Below, piece by piece: positions 7,282 through 15,366 of a stretch of 22,808 nt of DNA. The notes beneath the pieces are model-generated. The model did not search any database. It was not told the origin of the DNA and was given only the letters and a program-made list of their open reading frames with translations. The translations under genes were made by a program, and so were the position numbers. Source of the DNA: SIG644 sp045613985 (GTDB lineage Bacteria > Bacillota > Clostridia > Oscillospirales > CAG-272); contig JAZLCA010000073.1 of NCBI GenBank assembly GCA_045613985.1, positions 1-22,808 on the forward strand, given 5' to 3'. Position 1 is the first letter of the stretch. Each line of letters opens with the position of its first letter.

Positions 7282-8242
7282 CGGCGTTTACGTCGGCATT
7301 GACACCAGCAACTACACCACGTCGGTAGCACTGGCTGACGAGAATGGCACGATTTTGGCCAATCTCAAGCGCCCCTTGCCTGTCAAGGAAGGGGAACGGG
7401 GACTGCGCCAGAGCGACGCCGTGTTTGCCCACGTGCGCAATCTGCCCTCGCTGATGGAGGAGCTGAAGGCATTGCTTCATCCTGCCGATGCCGCGCCCGT
7501 TCTCGTACGGGGCGTGGGCTATTCCGCAACACCGACGAGAGCGGAGGGCTCGTATATGCCTTGCTTTCGGGCGGGAGAGGTAGCCGCAACCGCCATTTGC
7601 GCTGCGACGGGCGCTCCTATGGTCCAAACGACACACCAGGAGGGACACGTCATGGCGGCGCTGTATTCGGCGGGCGTTACGGACGAATGGACGGATACGG
7701 ACTTTGTGGCATTCCACGTATCGGGCGGCACGACGGACGTGTTGTACTCTCATCCCACCGCAGACGGATTTGATATTACTCCCATCGGCAAGTCGCTTGA
7801 TCTTCATGCAGGGCAGGCGGTTGACCGTATTGGTGTAGCTCTTGGACTTGCATTCCCTTGCGGAAGGGAGCTGGAAGCACTAGCTGCACAAAACACACAA
7901 AAGATTCCCAAGCCTCGCATTTGCGTCAAGGGCCCGGATTGCCATTTGTCGGGTCTGGAAAATCTCGCCTTGGCTTTGTACGAAAAAACGGGAGACAAAG
8001 CACTCGTGGCCGCATACACGCTGGATTTTATCGGTCTGACGCTGTATGAGATGGCCGCCGAGGTGCGTCGCCGCTATCCTGCGATCCCCCTGGTTTTTGC
8101 GGGGGGCGTTATGAGCAATCGGCGCATTCAGGCAATGCTTGGTGCTCGGCTGAAGGGTTCTCATTTTTCCGAGCCTGCTTTTTCCGCCGATAACGCGGCG
8201 GGCGTGGCACTGCTGTGCCGTCGGCAACTGACAAAGCAATAA
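7274..8242 (+). CDS. TsaD/Kae1-like paralogue (Gcp family, peptidase M22 fold)
   Basis: A 322-residue protein of the ASKHA-fold TsaD/Kae1 family, whose canonical members transfer threonylcarbamoyl to A37 of tRNA. Conserved features are GIDTSNYTTSVAL (8-20) in place of the canonical GIETSCDETAVAI, the metal site HQEGH (121-125), SGGTTDVL (150-157), HAGQAVDRIGVALGL (178-192), HLSGLENLA (224-232), FAGGVMSNRRI (275-285) and SADNAAG (304-310) with the metal ligand Asp306. The SCDET to SNYTT change and short length suggest a clade distinct from true TsaD, probably a paralogue. ATG 7274 lies inside the end of nusB (8-nt overlap), and there is no clear ribosome binding site, so translation is probably coupled. 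Whether another tsaD exists lies outside the window. Confidence 0.85.
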   Translation: MSNGVYVGIDTSNYTTSVALADENGTILANLKRPLPVKEGERGLRQSDAVFAHVRNLPSLMEELKALLHPADAAPVLVRGVGYSATPTRAEGSYMPCFRAGEVAATAICAATGAPMVQTTHQEGHVMAALYSAGVTDEWTDTDFVAFHVSGGTTDVLYSHPTADGFDITPIGKSLDLHAGQAVDRIGVALGLAFPCGRELEALAAQNTQKIPKPRICVKGPDCHLSGLENLALALYEKTGDKALVAAYTLDFIGLTLYEMAAEVRRRYPAIPLVFAGGVMSNRRIQAMLGARLKGSHFSEPAFSADNAAGVALLCRRQLTKQ

Positions 8243-8274
8243 AGCAATTCTGTTAAACGAAAGGAGTGATCGCC

Positions 8275-9486
8275 GTGAGAGACAGCGTATTTTCCATATC
8301 CGAGATCAACGAATACGTGCGTATGGTGCTCGACGGCGATCCGAGACTTCGCCGCGTGTGGTTGCGGGGCGAGATCTCCAACTTCACCAACCACTACAAA
8401 ACGGGACATTTCTATTTTTCTCTCAAGGATGAGCAGAGTGCTCTTCGTGCCGTGATGTTCCGGGGGAGCAACAGCCGCCTGGCATTCATGCCCGAAAACG
8501 GAATGCGGGTGCTCGTGTGCGGCGATATTCGCGCCTATCCCCGCGACGGACAGACTCAGATCGTGGTTGGCGAAATGCAACCCGATGGGGCCGGATCTTT
8601 GGCACTCGCCTTTGAACAATTGCGCCGCAAGCTGGAGAGCGAGGGGCTGTTTGACGTCGAACGCAAAAAGCCGCTGGTCAAATACCCACGCCGTATCGGT
8701 GTTATTACTTCTCCTACGGGCGCGGCCATTCACGATATCATCCGCATTGCAGGGAGAAGATTTCCTCTGTGTGAATTGATTCTGTTTCCCGCTTTGGTAC
8801 AAGGGGCGGGAGCGGCAGAGTCGCTGTGCACAGGCGTCGAATTTTTTAATTCCGTCGATCTTGTCGATGAGATCATTATTGGTCGCGGCGGCGGCTCCAT
8901 TGAGGATCTGTGGGCCTTCAACGACGAGCGGCTGGCCAGAACGATTGCCGCTTCGCGCCTGCCTGTCATCTCTGCGGTGGGGCACGAATCCGACGTGACC
9001 ATTTGTGACTTTGTTGCCGATCATCGCGCACCTACCCCCAGCGGTGCTGCAGAGATCGCGCTGCCCGATCAGGCGGAATTGTACGCCGCTATCGGAAATA
9101 GGCAAGAACGGCTGCACCGTGTGGCCGAGCAATATTTGATTCGTGCCGGACAGGCCTTGGCTCGCCGTGCCGAGCATCGCCTTCTGATCTCCCCCCACGC
9201 TCTGTTTGATGAGCGGCGGACACATTTGTGTATGCGGGAGGAGCGACTGGATCGCTTTGCGTTGTCTGCAACGGAGCGGGCAAGAGCGGCGCTGGCTCAT
9301 CGCGCCGCTAAATTGGAGGCGCTTAGCCCGTTGGCTGTCTTGTCGCGCGGATATGCGATGGTCAGCGACGAGCAGGGGCGTTTGCAAACGACGGCAAGTG
9401 CCTTGCAAATCGGGCAACCCATCACGCTGCGCTTTTCCGACGGCAGTGCCACAGCGGCCGTTACGTCGGTGGAAGAGCATCACTAA
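8275..9486 (+). CDS. xseA: Exodeoxyribonuclease VII large subunit
   Basis: A 403-residue catalytic subunit of exonuclease VII, which with XseB degrades single-stranded DNA into short oligonucleotides during repair. An N-terminal OB-fold (about 5-100) is followed by KYPRRIGVITSPTGAAIHDI (136-155), GRGGGSIEDLWAFNDE (203-218), and VGHESDVTICDFVADHRAPTPSGAAE (235-260), then a coiled-coil region and a C-terminal LSRGYAMV segment. Length is in the normal range. The start is the GTG at 8275, with AAGGAG (8261-8266) 8 nt upstream; an in-frame GTG at 8266 overlaps that ribosome binding site and is rejected. It is followed by xseB after 25 nt, the usual pairing. Confidence 0.96.
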   Translation: MRDSVFSISEINEYVRMVLDGDPRLRRVWLRGEISNFTNHYKTGHFYFSLKDEQSALRAVMFRGSNSRLAFMPENGMRVLVCGDIRAYPRDGQTQIVVGEMQPDGAGSLALAFEQLRRKLESEGLFDVERKKPLVKYPRRIGVITSPTGAAIHDIIRIAGRRFPLCELILFPALVQGAGAAESLCTGVEFFNSVDLVDEIIIGRGGGSIEDLWAFNDERLARTIAASRLPVISAVGHESDVTICDFVADHRAPTPSGAAEIALPDQAELYAAIGNRQERLHRVAEQYLIRAGQALARRAEHRLLISPHALFDERRTHLCMREERLDRFALSATERARAALAHRAAKLEALSPLAVLSRGYAMVSDEQGRLQTTASALQIGQPITLRFSDGSATAAVTSVEEHH

Positions 9487-9511
9487 CGAATTATGACGAA
9501 GGAGACGGATA

Positions 9512-9781
9512 ATGGCAACTGCAGCATCCGAAAAAAAGATTGCGGGCAAGGCTTGCTCCTTTGAGGAGAGCCTGGTAAGATTGGACGAGATCATTGCCGT
9601 TTTGGAAAAAGACAATGTTCCCTTGGACGAATTGATGAAACTGTACGAAGAGGGCGTGGGGCTTTTGCGATGTGCCAACGAGCAGTTGGAGACGGCAGAG
9701 CAAAAGGTGAAAATGCTCAAAATTTCCCCCGATGGACAAACGGCCCGTCTGGTCCCCTTTGACGACGAGGACAAGGAATGA
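9512..9781 (+). CDS. xseB: Exodeoxyribonuclease VII small subunit
   Basis: An 89-residue helical protein that binds the large subunit XseA and is needed for exonuclease VII activity. The core FEESLVRLDEIIAVLE at residues 15-30 and the LDELMKLYEEGVGLLRCANEQL stretch are the family hallmark. About 14 extra residues precede the core and a short charged tail follows. ATG 9512 is preceded by AAGGAG with a 7-nt gap. Its stop overlaps the ispA start as ATGA, so ispA translation is probably coupled. Confidence 0.95.
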   Translation: MATAASEKKIAGKACSFEESLVRLDEIIAVLEKDNVPLDELMKLYEEGVGLLRCANEQLETAEQKVKMLKISPDGQTARLVPFDDEDKE

Positions 9782-10677
9782 CCAGAGAACAACTGTTGGT
9801 CCGCCTTGGTGAGGACGCCGCTTTGACGGAGCGGGCATTGGCACAACGTTTGAAGGATCATCCGATACATTCCGATGAGCATCTGCGCGCTCTCAAAGAG
9901 GCGCAGGATTACAGCCTTTTGGGGGGCGGTAAGCGTATTCGCGCCGCACTGACGCTGGAAGTATGTCGCCTGCTGGGCGGGGAGAGCAGTTACTCGATCC
10001 CCTTTGCCTGTGCGATTGAAATGATACACGCATATTCTCTGATCCACGACGATCTTCCTTGCATGGACGACGACGATCTGCGACGGGGGAAGCCAACCTC
10101 GCATAAAATGTTTGGGGAGGCTACCGCTATTTTGGCAGGAGATTCCTTGCTGACGGACGCCTTTTTCGTGGCGTCGTCGCAAGGGGATGATCGAGCGGCC
10201 TTGCGTGCAGTCCGTACGCTTGCGTACGCTGCGGGAAGCGTGGGGATGGTCGGCGGGCAGATGATGGATCTTCGGGGAGCGCAAGAACGGCTTGCCCGGG
10301 ATACGTTGCTTTTGCTGCACAGCCGAAAAACCGGCGCACTGATCCGCGCGGCGGTACAGTTGGGCGCGATTGCCGCCGGATATGACGAACAAAGCCAAGA
10401 ATGGCACGCGCTGACGCTCTATGCCGAACGCATCGGTCTTGCGTTTCAGGTCGTGGACGATATTTTAGACGTGACGGCGGATCCGATCCTGTTGGGAAAA
10501 TCCAAGGGGAAGGACAAAGAAGAAAACAAGACCACGTTTTTGACTTATTATACTGTCGAGGAGGCGGGGGCATATGCCCGCCGTTTGACCGACGAGGCCA
10601 TTGCGGCTGTCAGTTCCTTGGATAAAGACGGGATACTGACCGCATTGGCGCTGTATTTAGCCGAACGAGTTTACTGA
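9778..10677 (+). CDS. ispA: Farnesyl/geranyl diphosphate synthase
   Basis: A 299-residue trans-polyprenyl diphosphate synthase that condenses isopentenyl diphosphate with allylic diphosphates, normally giving farnesyl diphosphate for quinones and cell-wall lipid carriers. The first Asp-rich motif DDLPCMDDDDLRRG (91-104) has the two-residue insertion typical of bacterial (type II) FPP synthases. GGGKRIR (49-55) binds the homoallylic substrate. The second Asp-rich motif is DDILD (227-231), and the SKGKDKEENKTTF segment follows. The start overlaps the xseB stop by 4 nt. The dxs gene that often follows ispA in Firmicutes is absent here; tlyA comes next after 20 nt. Confidence 0.95.
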   Translation: MTREQLLVRLGEDAALTERALAQRLKDHPIHSDEHLRALKEAQDYSLLGGGKRIRAALTLEVCRLLGGESSYSIPFACAIEMIHAYSLIHDDLPCMDDDDLRRGKPTSHKMFGEATAILAGDSLLTDAFFVASSQGDDRAALRAVRTLAYAAGSVGMVGGQMMDLRGAQERLARDTLLLLHSRKTGALIRAAVQLGAIAAGYDEQSQEWHALTLYAERIGLAFQVVDDILDVTADPILLGKSKGKDKEENKTTFLTYYTVEEAGAYARRLTDEAIAAVSSLDKDGILTALALYLAERVY

Positions 10678-10697
10678 TCCGAGAAAGGAGCCCTGTT

Positions 10698-11504
10698 ATG
10701 CGCATTGACGTTTATTTAACTCAATACAATCACACCCAGAGCCGTGCGCGAGCGCAACAGCTGATTGCGGCAGGGCAGGTCAAGCTGGACGGTGAGACCG
10801 TCACCAAAGCGGGTGCTTCGGTGGATGAAGCACAACCCCATACGGTTGAAATCGTTCAAGATATCCCATACGTCGGCCGAGGAGGCTGTAAGCTGGAGAC
10901 CGCGCTTGATGCCTTTGATCTTGACGTTAAGGGCGCGTGGGCGGTGGATATCGGAGCTTCCACGGGAGGCTTTACCGATTGCCTTTTGCGCCGCGGCGCT
11001 ATGCGAGTATATGCGGTCGATTCGGGCGCAGGACAGTTGTCTTCTGCACTTATGGTGGACGAGCGCGTTATCAACATGGAAAAATGCAATGCCCGCTATC
11101 TTATGCCCGATGCACTGGGCCAAGACTTTTTGGCGCATGGCGGAGCTGACGTCGTTGTCATGGACGTATCCTTTATCTCGCAAACTTACATTCACCCCGT
11201 GATCGCCTCGTTGCTCGCGCCGGGCGGTGTGGCCGTGACGCTCGTCAAGCCTCAATTTGAGGTGGGACGGGAGCGTCTTGGCAAGAACGGCATTGTTCGC
11301 GAGCCCAAGTGGCGTCAGGCGGCGGTGGAGCGCGTTTTGCAAAGTGCGACAGCGGCATCGCTTGTGCCGCTGTCATTGATCCGATCCCCCATCCTGGGCG
11401 GCGACGGCAACGTGGAGTTTCTTCTCCTGCTCCAAAGGGCAGACGAAGCACAGCAAACCGCGTTGACGATCGAGGGTGTGGACGCATCGCTGTTCAAATC
11501 TTAA
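10698..11504 (+). CDS. tlyA: TlyA-family rRNA 2'-O-methyltransferase (S4 domain + FtsJ-like domain)
   Basis: A 268-residue protein of the TlyA/YqxC family, whose characterised members 2'-O-methylate rRNA; some are also reported as hemolysins. Residues 1-60 form an S4 RNA-binding domain (RIDVYL...SRARAQQLIAAGQVKLDG). Residues 58-64 YVGRGGCKL-type linker leads into the SAM-binding Rossmann domain, with VDIGASTGGFTDCLL (83-97) as motif I. DVSFIS (156-161) and KPQFEVG (184-190) are the other conserved family stretches. ATG 10698 follows GAAAGGAG with an 8-nt gap. Placement between ispA and nadK/argR is typical of Firmicutes. Methylation target and any hemolytic role cannot be read from the sequence. 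Confidence 0.93.
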   Translation: MRIDVYLTQYNHTQSRARAQQLIAAGQVKLDGETVTKAGASVDEAQPHTVEIVQDIPYVGRGGCKLETALDAFDLDVKGAWAVDIGASTGGFTDCLLRRGAMRVYAVDSGAGQLSSALMVDERVINMEKCNARYLMPDALGQDFLAHGGADVVVMDVSFISQTYIHPVIASLLAPGGVAVTLVKPQFEVGRERLGKNGIVREPKWRQAAVERVLQSATAASLVPLSLIRSPILGGDGNVEFLLLLQRADEAQQTALTIEGVDASLFKS

Positions 11505-11515
11505 ATCAGACATTT

Positions 11516-11579
11516 TCGACCAAACGGTCGATGGCATATAATGACACACCGGTATATCACAATGGCGCGGATGTCCGCG
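11516..11579 (+). promoter_or_regulatory. tlyA-nadK intergenic region with two hairpins and a possible internal promoter
   Basis: The 98-nt gap between tlyA and nadK, the longest inside the operon, holds TCGACC/GGTCGA (11516-11531, AAAC loop), a perfect TATAAT (11537-11542) and the palindrome CGCGGATGTCCGCG (11566-11579). The -35 candidate TTTCGA at 11514-11519 (17-nt spacer) matches only half the consensus, so promoter function is uncertain. Confidence 0.3.
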
Positions 11580-11602
11580 TTGGGAAGGGAGTATGTTGGA
11601 CT

Positions 11603-12481
11603 ATGAAGAAAATTGCATTGATCACAAATTTTAATATAGCGGATAAAGTAAATGCCGCCATTGCCGTGACGCAAAAGCTGCGTGAGTTCGGCTGTGAGGT
11701 TATCACACCGACCTATAACCGTGAGAAGATCGCACGCCACCGCTTTGCCAAGGGCAAGCTGGAGCTGACCTACGTATCGCAGGACACCATGTATTCGGAG
11801 GCTGAGCTGCTTATTATTCTGGGGGGGGACGGTACTATTTTGGAAGCATCGCGCCGCGCTGCCATGCGTAAGATCCCCATCCTTGGCATCAATCTCGGAC
11901 ATTTGGGATATATGGCAGAGTTGGAGCTGGATGAGCTGGATCTGCTTGAAAATCTGTTCAACGGCGAATACACTGAGGAAAAACGCTCCATGATCAGCGT
12001 GGAGATTTTGGACGAGGAAAAGACGCGCATTGCCTCGTTTGCTCTCAATGAGGCTGTTATTACGGGCGGCTCGTCGGTGGCTCGCATTATTGATCTTGAA
12101 CTGAGCGAGGGTGGAGAACTTATCACCAATTACCGTGCCGACGGCTTGATCGTGGCAACCCCCACCGGATCAACGGCTTATTCGATGTCGGCGGGCGGCC
12201 CCATCGCCGATCCCCGCATCAACTGCCTGTGCGTTACTCCCATCTGCTCGCATTCGTTGACCGCTCGTCCGTTGGTTTTCCCCGACGACGCGGTGCTGGA
12301 GATTCGCAATACCTGCCAGCGCGAGAAGATGCTGTACGTTACGGTGGACGGCCGCATCAACTACGAATTGTATCGCGGTAACGTCGTTCGTATTACCCGA
12401 TCTCCTATGGTCACGACGTTGATTCGATTGAAAAAATACAGCTTTTATCACAAGCTGCGCTCCAAAATGAACAAAGAATAA
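11603..12481 (+). CDS. nadK: NAD kinase
   Basis: A 292-residue kinase that phosphorylates NAD to NADP in the cytoplasm. It shows the GGDGT motif at residues 74-78, GINLGHLGYMAEL (95-107), the NE motif (149-150) and PTGSTAYSMSAGGP (187-200), all diagnostic. Length is normal. The frame is open far upstream, but ATG 11603 is preferred because it gives the standard MKKIALITN beginning and has AGGGAG (11586-11591) 11 nt upstream. An in-frame ATG at 11531 would add 24 residues without homology and lacks a ribosome binding site. nadK between tlyA and argR is a recurrent arrangement in Clostridia. Confidence 0.95.
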   Translation: MKKIALITNFNIADKVNAAIAVTQKLREFGCEVITPTYNREKIARHRFAKGKLELTYVSQDTMYSEAELLIILGGDGTILEASRRAAMRKIPILGINLGHLGYMAELELDELDLLENLFNGEYTEEKRSMISVEILDEEKTRIASFALNEAVITGGSSVARIIDLELSEGGELITNYRADGLIVATPTGSTAYSMSAGGPIADPRINCLCVTPICSHSLTARPLVFPDDAVLEIRNTCQREKMLYVTVDGRINYELYRGNVVRITRSPMVTTLIRLKKYSFYHKLRSKMNKE

Positions 12482-12512
12482 GCCGCTCGGCCGAGGAAAG
12501 GAAATATCTATC

Positions 12513-12977
12513 ATGAAAAAGAATCGTCAAGAGAAAATTCTGGAACTGATCGCTCGTTATCCCATCGGAACGCAGGATGAGCTGATCGCCTATCTGAAGG
12601 AATACGATTGCAACGCTACACAGGCGACGGTGTCGCGTGACATCCGCGCCCTGAAGCTGATCAAGGTTTTGATGGAGGATGGAAACTACCGTTATATTTT
12701 GCCTCAAACGCAGGACAACAGTACCAAGGATGGTGCGGCTGTCCTGAACTACCACAAGACCTATGCCAGCTCTATTCTTTCCGTTCGTTACGCAATGAAT
12801 AACGTGGTGATCAAGACCGCGCCCGGCATGGCCTCGGCGATTGCCTTGATGCTGGACCACACCAACCATGAAATGATGTTGGGCACGGTTGCCGGTGACG
12901 ACACGATTATCGTTGTTACTCGCAGTACGGAAGAATCCGAGGCACTGTGCAAAAGCATTGAGGAGCAAAGACAGTAA
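12513..12977 (+). CDS. argR: Arginine repressor ArgR/AhrC
   Basis: A 154-residue transcription factor that, as an arginine-bound hexamer, controls arginine metabolism. Residues 1-65 form the winged-helix DNA-binding domain with the recognition segment ATQATVSRDIRALKL (35-49), containing the conserved Ser41-Arg42. Residues 85-150 form the oligomerisation and arginine-binding domain with GTVAGDDTI (124-132), whose Asp pair binds arginine. ATG 12513 is preceded by AGGAAAGG. It lies 31 nt after nadK and 33 nt before recN, the normal Firmicute neighbourhood. No matching ARG-box was recognised in the window. Confidence 0.96.
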   Translation: MKKNRQEKILELIARYPIGTQDELIAYLKEYDCNATQATVSRDIRALKLIKVLMEDGNYRYILPQTQDNSTKDGAAVLNYHKTYASSILSVRYAMNNVVIKTAPGMASAIALMLDHTNHEMMLGTVAGDDTIIVVTRSTEESEALCKSIEEQRQ

Positions 12978-13010
12978 AACAGCGAAATTCCGATCGAAAG
13001 GAGGCGCGTC

Positions 13011-14693
13011 ATGCTTCGCACCTTGCACATTGAAAATATCGCCGTCATCAAGTGCGTGGATATCACGTTTGACGATGCTCTGACCGTGCTGACGGGCGAG
13101 ACCGGCGCGGGTAAATCTATTCTGATCGACAGCGTTGGGTTGCTTTTGGGCGGTAAATTCAACCGCGAGATCATTCGCACGGGAGAAACAACGGCAACGG
13201 TAAGCGCTGTGTTTGATTCTCTTTCTCATGAAACGATTGAAGCGTTGGAGGCACTTGGTTATGCCCCCGACGAAGAGGGAACACTTCTGTTGCGCCGCAC
13301 ACTGCAGGCCGATGGCAAAAGCACCATTCGCCTGGGCGGACAGCCCATTACTGCCACGATGGCGCGCGAGATCGGCCGCTATTTGCTCAATATTCACGGG
13401 CAGAATGACAACCAGCGCTTGCTTCAAAAATCCACGCATCTGCATCTTTTGGATGCCATGGGTGACTACGCATCCGAAAAGCGAGCGTATGCCGCCGCTT
13501 TCGAGCGGCTGTGCGCGTGTGAGCGCGAGCTTGCTACGCTGGGACAGAGCGACGCCGAAAAGCTGCGTTTTTCCGAAATGCTGGAATATCAGATCAAAGA
13601 TATCGAAGCCGTCAAACTCAAAACGGGAGAGATTGCCAATCTGGAACGTGAGCGAGAACGGCTGAAAAATATTGAAAAAATTGAAAAGCACGTCAAATTT
13701 GCCGCGACGGTGCTGGACAGTCGGGAAAAAAGCGTAGCCGTCGCCTATCTGTTAGGGCGGGGCAGTGCATCGCTCCGTCAGATCGCGGGCGTCATTCCCG
13801 AGGCCAACGAGATGGCCGAGCGGCTGGATGACATGATGTATCAGGTTCGCGATATGGCCGAAGAGATCCGTGGGTGGTCGGACGATGATGCGGGCGATCC
13901 TACGGCGCGTCTGGATGCAATTGAGAGCCGTCTGGATCAGATTTCACGTCTGCAGAGAAAGTACGGCAAGACGGAAGAGGAGATTCTTGCATTTCTTGCT
14001 CGCGCCAAAGCGGAATTGGAAGGACTCGACATCCAAGGCGAGCGCATGGCCGAACTGGAACGGCAGAGGAGCGCACTTCGAGAGGAATGCCGTCTTTTGG
14101 CAGCTGCTCTGACCGACTGCCGCCGTGCAGTGGCGGATGATATCACTGAGCGCATTCGCTGTGAGCTTGCCTATCTTGATATGCCCAAGGTTCGCTTTGG
14201 GGTATCGATCAAGCCAACGGAGGACTTTACCTTTACGGGCTGTGACGATGTGGAATTCTTGATTGCCACCAACCCGGGCGAGCCTCTCTTGCCTATGATA
14301 AAAATAGCCTCGGGCGGTGAATTGTCGCGTTTGATGCTGGCGCTGAAGACGGTACTCAACGACCGCGATGGCGTGGGATGTGTCGTGTTCGACGAGGTCG
14401 ATACCGGCATTTCGGGCAAAACCTCCCGCAAGGTTGGCATTCGCTTGTGCCAGATGGGACGCGACGTGCAGGTCATTTGCATTACCCACGCGGCGCAGAT
14501 CGCGTCTTTGGCCGATACTCATTTACTAATTGAGAAGAATGAGGTCGACGGTCGCATGGAAACGAGTATTCGCCCTTTGAATGACAAGAACCGCGTGGAT
14601 GAGATCGCGCGTATTCTTGGCGGTATTGAAGTGACGGAATCTCAACGAACTGCCGCGCGAGAGATGATAGAGGAGAGGAAAAGTATTTCTTGA
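13011..14693 (+). CDS. recN: DNA repair protein RecN
   Basis: A 560-residue SMC-like ATPase that acts in double-strand break repair. Walker A is GETGAGKS (29-36). The ABC signature SGGELSR is at 434-440 and Walker B is VVFDEVDTGISG around Asp461-Glu462. The middle (about 150-400) is charged and helical, consistent with the coiled-coil arms. The C-terminus keeps THAAQIASLADTHLLIEK. Length is normal. ATG 13011 is preceded by AAGGAGG with a 6-nt gap. It is the last gene of the operon; spoIVB, which follows recN in Bacillus, is absent. No LexA-like box was seen just upstream. Confidence 0.96.
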   Translation: MLRTLHIENIAVIKCVDITFDDALTVLTGETGAGKSILIDSVGLLLGGKFNREIIRTGETTATVSAVFDSLSHETIEALEALGYAPDEEGTLLLRRTLQADGKSTIRLGGQPITATMAREIGRYLLNIHGQNDNQRLLQKSTHLHLLDAMGDYASEKRAYAAAFERLCACERELATLGQSDAEKLRFSEMLEYQIKDIEAVKLKTGEIANLERERERLKNIEKIEKHVKFAATVLDSREKSVAVAYLLGRGSASLRQIAGVIPEANEMAERLDDMMYQVRDMAEEIRGWSDDDAGDPTARLDAIESRLDQISRLQRKYGKTEEEILAFLARAKAELEGLDIQGERMAELERQRSALREECRLLAAALTDCRRAVADDITERIRCELAYLDMPKVRFGVSIKPTEDFTFTGCDDVEFLIATNPGEPLLPMIKIASGGELSRLMLALKTVLNDRDGVGCVVFDEVDTGISGKTSRKVGIRLCQMGRDVQVICITHAAQIASLADTHLLIEKNEVDGRMETSIRPLNDKNRVDEIARILGGIEVTESQRTAAREMIEERKSIS

Positions 14694-14784
14694 AAATTTA
14701 CGACATCTCCTTTGGACGCGCATACAGCTTCGCGCTGCGCTGTGTGATGCTGCAGAATAAGTTGTTTAAAATGATTGGGAGGTG
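14689..14784 (+). CDS. Possible 31-residue small ORF between recN and the ybaK-like gene
   Basis: A TTG at 14689, overlapping the recN stop by 5 nt, opens a 31-residue frame ending at the TGA inside the ribosome binding site of the next gene. GGAGAGG lies about 12 nt upstream, further than usual. No homology is recognised, and the frame may be chance. If translated it would couple recN to the next gene. Confidence 0.15.
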
Positions 14785-14790
14785 AGACTC

Positions 14791-15279
14791 ATGCCAAAAC
14801 CCATCAAAACCAACGCCATGCGCCAGCTGGACGCCGCCCGCATCGCGTATGAACCCAAAACCTACGAGGTGGACGAAAACGATCTATCCGGCGTGCATAT
14901 CGCGGAGCAGATCGGTCTGCCCTGTGAAAAAACCTTCAAAACGCTGGTCGCTACGGGAGATAAGACGGGCCCCCTGGTTTTCTGCCTGCCCGCCCACCGC
15001 GAGATCGATCTCAAAAAGGCCGCCGTACTGACGGGGAACAAAAAAATCGAAATGGTCCACGTCAAAGATCTGCTTGCTCTTACGGGATATATTCGAGGCG
15101 GCTGCTCGCCCATCGGCATGAAAAAGAGGTTCCCGACGTACGTCCATTCCTCGGCACTCGACCACGAAAAGATCACGGTCAGCGCGGGGTGTAAGGGCAT
15201 TCAGCTGCTTTTGTCGGTTGGTGAGCTCTTGCGTTTCATCGGTGCCGAAACGGCGGATTTTTGCATATCAGAGGGTTGA
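14791..15279 (+). CDS. ybaK: YbaK/EbsC-type Cys-tRNA(Pro) deacylase
   Basis: A 162-residue single-domain trans-editing enzyme that hydrolyses misacylated Cys-tRNA(Pro) in the cytoplasm. The segment EKTFKTLVA (46-54) contains the expected catalytic Lys (Lys50, equivalent to the F/Y-K-T-L Lys of YbaK). GYIRGGCSPIGMKKR (99-113) is the family signature. Length matches YbaK. ATG 14791 is chosen because GGAGGTGA (14778-14785) ends 5 nt before it; an in-frame GTG at 14782 lies inside this site. It sits 97 nt after recN with no clear promoter or terminator between, so it may belong to the same transcript. Confidence 0.93.
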   Translation: MPKPIKTNAMRQLDAARIAYEPKTYEVDENDLSGVHIAEQIGLPCEKTFKTLVATGDKTGPLVFCLPAHREIDLKKAAVLTGNKKIEMVHVKDLLALTGYIRGGCSPIGMKKRFPTYVHSSALDHEKITVSAGCKGIQLLLSVGELLRFIGAETADFCISEG

Positions 15280-15323
15280 TCTTTTGAAAAAAGTATAAAA
15301 TCGAGGGAAAATCTTAAAAATTG

Positions 15324-15351
15324 TTTCCGTTTTGCTCTTGCGAAACGGAAA
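15324..15351. repeat. 28-bp inverted repeat overlapping the argS -35 region
   Basis: A 12-bp arm (15324-15335) pairs with 15340-15351 with a single T/G mismatch (a G-U pair in RNA) around TCTT. The right arm contains the -35 hexamer of argS (15338-15343). No T-run follows on the plus strand, so a terminator is unlikely on that strand. A repressor operator is a reasonable inference. Confidence 0.6.
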
Positions 15352-15366
15352 AACATCGTGTATAAT
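15338..15366 (+). promoter_or_regulatory. Sigma-A-type promoter of argS
   Basis: TTGCGA (15338-15343) and a perfect TATAAT (15361-15366) are separated by 17 nt. The predicted start near 15373 leaves a leader of about 40 nt, too short for a T-box. Confidence 0.75.

Noticed and set aside
8161..10407. A 748-codon open frame on the minus strand opposite xseA-xseB-ispA
   Set aside because: It runs antisense to three well-recognised genes, has no recognisable domain, and is explained by codon bias of the real genes leaving few stops in that frame.
11309..11602. N-terminal extension of NadK upstream of 11603
   Set aside because: It overlaps the tlyA 3' end, has no homology, and the standard NadK start with a ribosome binding site lies at 11603.
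12978..13010. LexA/SOS box upstream of recN
   Set aside because: No GAAC-type dyad was found in the short argR-recN gap; recN is probably transcribed with the operon.
12411..13691. A 426-codon minus-strand frame opposite argR and the start of recN
   Set aside because: Antisense to conserved genes; no family resemblance and no ribosome binding site.
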